A DNA stretch of 64,000 nt from JBOFDK01 sp051656485 (GTDB lineage: Bacteria; Bacillota; Clostridia; Lachnospirales; Cellulosilyticaceae): contig JBOGBZ010000042.1 of the NCBI GenBank assembly GCA_051656485.1, forward strand, positions 1 through 64,000, written 5' to 3'. Under the pieces are notes generated by a model. It was not told the DNA's origin, ran no database searches, and saw only the letters and a list, made by a program, of their open reading frames with translations. How positions within the stretch are numbered: the stretch's first letter is position 1; the number at the start of each line of letters is the position of its first letter. The position numbers and the translations under genes are program-made. Shown piece by piece: positions 61,128-64,000 of this stretch.

Positions 61128-61607
61128 CTAATACACCTTTGTACCACAAAGTATCATTACATTATAAAAGAACCGCTTATCATCTAGTAGTTTTATATAA
61201 CTGTCTAAAATATATATAGTGGGATACATATAGGGCAACAAATTAGTCTGTGCTGGTAAAATAATATATTCTGAAAATGGCTTCCTAAATCGTGCCGTCT
61301 GTACTTGACTTTCTATATGGGTATTCAAATATTCCACTCTTAATTTCAAATCCCCTACAATAAGCATCCTTTTGCCTGTAAGATGCTGCCCTTCTACTGA
61401 TGTTCCTCTAGGTGTATCTATCACTTCATAGTGTTGTATATCTACTTCTGCTTTACATTTGATGATATCTTGGGCATGATAGTTTTTGTCCATCAGGTAG
61501 CCTACGCCTTCTAGCATACCAATCTTCGTGCCATACTGCATTAGATCTTCTTCCTGGGGTATACTTATTCCCTCATACTTAATAAACCTTTTCGTTTGTT
61601 CTACCAT
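61128..61607 (-). CDS. SPOCS-domain protein, module D gene 1
   Basis: 159 aa. TKRFIKYEGISIPQ lead corresponds to RDLIQYEGISG of module B; SPOCS domain follows (GTSVEGQHLTGKRMLIVGDL, SEYIILPAQTN), but the KPD motif is lost. GGGGGG lies 5 bases before the ATG. It overlaps the ribosome site of gene 2. No full sigma-K element is seen upstream. Confidence 0.75.
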   Translation of the reverse strand: MVEQTKRFIKYEGISIPQEEDLMQYGTKIGMLEGVGYLMDKNYHAQDIIKCKAEVDIQHYEVIDTPRGTSVEGQHLTGKRMLIVGDLKLRVEYLNTHIESQVQTARFRKPFSEYIILPAQTNLLPYMYPTIYILDSYIKLLDDKRFFYNVMILCGTKVY

Positions 61608-61737
61608 GTACTCCCCCCTTTTTACACTGCATTTATCTCTAACTTGTCTAGTTGTTTTTTAGTATAAAATCTATACTATTAAAGATTTTATTCGTATACG
61701 GCATGTTTGTATGTGCTTTTGTGCGTCATTATAAAGA

Positions 61738-61772
61738 AAAAATACCTGAGGTAGTAGCTACCTGAGGTATTT
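61738..61772 (-). terminator. Terminator of the large DUF11 gene
   Basis: AAATACCTCAGGTAG and CTACCTCAGGTATTT pair with one central mismatch, then a T run on the minus strand. Confidence 0.7.
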
Positions 61773-61773
61773 C

Positions 61774-64000
61774 TTATATTTCTATTGTGATTTCTGACCA
61801 TACTTCAACCTGTCGTTTGTTCATCAAATTAATGGCTTTTTGCGCCACTTCAACGTTGATTGCTTCAGCTCCTTTTGGTTCAGTCCCATAAGCAACTTTT
61901 TCAACTAATAATTTTTCCATTGATACTTCCTGAAGTGTCTTTTTTTCGCCTGTCACATAGCTTAATACATACTGTATTTGCATTGCTACTTCTAGTTCTT
62001 TTGTTTGTTCATTTTTATGACGGATGCCTACAAGTGGTACACTAATCTTTACCTCCCTTACTTCTGTTATATCTGGTAAGCTTGCAGGTATGACAAAAAC
62101 TTGGTTCTTAGGTATTTTCTTTGTATAGGGTGAAAGTACACCTAACTCATGTATAGCACTTGTGTCCCCTTCCCAAAGTGCTTGGTCTATCAATCCATAT
62201 TTATAACTTACCCGCATTTCGTGCGCTAATCGCTTCTCTTTATAGCCTAGCATCACTTCGTTGCATTGAACCTTTACTTCTTCTCCCGGTTCTATAATCC
62301 CTATATTAATTCCTTCTTGTAGCTGTTGTATACCTATTCGCCTATTTTTGGTGAGCATATTCCCATCCACATATTTCATCTCTTTTGGTACGGTATACTG
62401 TATTTTGACTTCTTTGATGGAGATCGTACCTTTATTAATTAATGACAGCATATAGGTAACTCTTTCACCTGTTTGTACTTTCTTCCCTTCTTTATCAGAG
62501 CTAATCCCTACTTCTAGATGAACGGTCTGTACCGTCAGTTCTATACGTCTTCCCATATCACTTCCACCTACTACTTCTTGCCTTACAAGAAAATGATAAC
62601 TTACTTCTGGTACGAAGGTTATATCACCTCCTTTAAGAGGTCCTATAACTTTTACCTTCAACGTCTCTATAAGGGTTTCTTGTTTTGCCAAGCCTTTCTC
62701 TATGCGATAAGGTGTCTTATCTTCTAGCTCAAAGTATGTCTCTGGGAGCAATTTGCCTAAGTCGATTTGTCCTGCATCTTGTGTCCCTCTATTGGTCAAT
62801 CTTACTTTGACATCTAATACTTCTCCTATTAATGCTTCTTTTGTTCCTAAGTCTACTTCAATATCTATTTGAGGTGCTACAACTTGTAAGCTATGGCCTA
62901 TTGGCGTCGTTGTCTTTTGACGCAACTCTTTCGGATTGACTTCTGACTCATAGGTCAGGTATGTTTTGTCTTCCCACTTTCTCTCATCATTTAAAGCATC
63001 TACATACCCCTCAAAAGAGATCGTTGTACTTTGCAAAGCTTCTAGCTTCCCTACGCTTATTTCACTAGAGCCTTGCCACGCCAATCTTTCTTTATGGTCT
63101 CTCATAAGACTTTCTTTGATCATTTTGATTCCTTGTGGAAATGCTTGCTTCATGATGATATTGTGTGCAGCTATATTGCCCTTGTTGGTACAGCGAAGCT
63201 CATAGCCTATCTTTTCACCTATTGTCACTTCTTGCGTTGTTAATGTTTTTTCTGCCCATACTTCTCCAAAATCCACACTTCGTATAGTAGTCACTATCGT
63301 CTGAATAGGTAATGTTTCTATTTGTAAAACTTGATATGCATCTTTGTAGCTATAGGTTACCTTAAGTTTTGTTTCACATAGACCACTGTCTGGTACATCA
63401 ACCACTTTGCCCCTAAAGCGTATGCATAGGTTCTCTGCTGGCTCTAGTCTCTCCACATATAAGCTTTGTAACGGTGTCTCTTTTTGATTCACTTCATAGC
63501 ATGTCATAGAATCTTTTTGCAAGACAATGCCTTCATCCAACTCTATTTTGCCTGTTATGTGATAGGCCACTATATTGCCATCGTTCTTTAGGTTGACTTG
63601 GTACTGGATATACTCTCCTTTTTCTACATATACTTTATCTGCTTCAAAGCACACTTGCCCTTCTTGTTTTAGACCTGTATCCTCAATACATATACTGCCT
63701 TGTGTGGAATAACTTATCCCTTTTTTCAACTTCTTATCTTGCTCGTAGCTATATACTACTTGTGCGGCTAGTGTCACACAAGGCTCTTTCGGAATTGCCA
63801 TTACCTCCAGCATTAACTTTTCTTCCCTTATCTCTCCTACCTCTATATAGTCAATAGTGCATGATTCTATTTCCTTAAGCCAAGGATTCTCTTTTGGGAT
63901 ACTTAGCTTCACATGTTGCATCGGTTTATTGCCTGTATTCTTTAAGTTATAGGTTCCTTCTATATGGTCGCCTATCCTTGCATGTTTTTTAGCCAAAGCT
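61774..64000 (-). CDS. Large multi-DUF11 protein with SPOCS-like end, 5' truncated by window
   Basis: At least 740 aa; the reading frame is still open at the right edge, and the first visible codons (KKHARIGDHIEGTYNL) look internal, so the start is outside. I count about five DUF11-like units (cores such as IQYQVNLKNDGNIVAYHITG, IGYELRCTNKGNIAAHNIIM, VTYMLSLINKGTISIKEVKI), then a C-terminal domain with PASLPDITEVREVKISVPLV that looks like a SPOCS domain. It is the giant version of the module gene 3 design and follows the same strand as module D. Confidence 0.75.
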   Translation of the reverse strand, partial: ALAKKHARIGDHIEGTYNLKNTGNKPMQHVKLSIPKENPWLKEIESCTIDYIEVGEIREEKLMLEVMAIPKEPCVTLAAQVVYSYEQDKKLKKGISYSTQGSICIEDTGLKQEGQVCFEADKVYVEKGEYIQYQVNLKNDGNIVAYHITGKIELDEGIVLQKDSMTCYEVNQKETPLQSLYVERLEPAENLCIRFRGKVVDVPDSGLCETKLKVTYSYKDAYQVLQIETLPIQTIVTTIRSVDFGEVWAEKTLTTQEVTIGEKIGYELRCTNKGNIAAHNIIMKQAFPQGIKMIKESLMRDHKERLAWQGSSEISVGKLEALQSTTISFEGYVDALNDERKWEDKTYLTYESEVNPKELRQKTTTPIGHSLQVVAPQIDIEVDLGTKEALIGEVLDVKVRLTNRGTQDAGQIDLGKLLPETYFELEDKTPYRIEKGLAKQETLIETLKVKVIGPLKGGDITFVPEVSYHFLVRQEVVGGSDMGRRIELTVQTVHLEVGISSDKEGKKVQTGERVTYMLSLINKGTISIKEVKIQYTVPKEMKYVDGNMLTKNRRIGIQQLQEGINIGIIEPGEEVKVQCNEVMLGYKEKRLAHEMRVSYKYGLIDQALWEGDTSAIHELGVLSPYTKKIPKNQVFVIPASLPDITEVREVKISVPLVGIRHKNEQTKELEVAMQIQYVLSYVTGEKKTLQEVSMEKLLVEKVAYGTEPKGAEAINVEVAQKAINLMNKRQVEVWSEITIEI

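Overview
The window looks like a chromosome segment of an anaerobic, endospore-forming Clostridia bacterium, probably of the Lachnospirales. A Cellulosilyticum-like genome is my guess, not something the sequence proves. The reasons are low to moderate G+C, strong AGGAGG ribosome sites, a complete bacterial V-type ATPase operon, clostridial [4Fe-4S] L-serine dehydratase genes, SpoVB-like and BofC-like proteins, and a very large set of spore-surface-like proteins. No rRNA, CRISPR array, transposase or phage gene was seen.

Bases 1 to about 27,300 are mostly housekeeping. A 6S-like RNA lies at the left edge, downstream of a nine-gene V/A-type ATPase operon (8.9 to 0.3 kb, minus strand). Then come a small membrane protein, a SEC-C protein, threonine synthase, two cysteine-rich spore-coat-like proteins on the plus strand, an NADH oxidase with an operator-like inverted repeat over its -10 box, hypoxanthine phosphoribosyltransferase, two flavoproteins, a BofC-like protein, a SpoVB-like flippase, a DtxR-family regulator that appears to have lost its metal ligands, a DegV protein, a thioredoxin-reductase-like flavoprotein without the usual NADPH motifs, L-serine dehydratase, a LUD protein, a D-2-hydroxyacid dehydrogenase and tRNA-Thr(GGU).

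From about 27.3 kb to the right edge the window is one long accessory locus that I read as a spore outer-layer (exosporium or appendage) assembly locus. Structural candidates are three collagen-like proteins with exactly 103 Gly-X-Y triplets each, two Cys/Pro-repeat proteins with a shared C-terminal beta domain, three carboxypeptidase-regulatory-like proteins with Cys-Pro-Pro tails, a GLUG-repeat protein, a CotD-like coat protein, and four copies of a three-gene module (SPOCS protein, SPOCS protein, DUF11-DUF11-SPOCS protein). A much longer DUF11/SPOCS protein runs off the right edge. Decorating enzymes are interleaved: two GT4 glycosyltransferases, a CgeB-like glycosyltransferase, three GT2-type glycosyltransferases with helical repeats, an FkbM methyltransferase and a class V aminotransferase.

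Two 4-kb blocks (39.1-43.1 and 53.4-57.4 kb) have the same gene order and look like a segmental duplication. Many of these genes carry an upstream AC-N16/17-CATANNNTA element, the pattern of the late mother-cell sigma factor sigma-K, and the structural proteins have no obvious signal peptides. Together this fits proteins made in the mother cell and assembled on the forespore surface, glycosylated on Thr-rich collagen stalks and cross-linked through cysteines.
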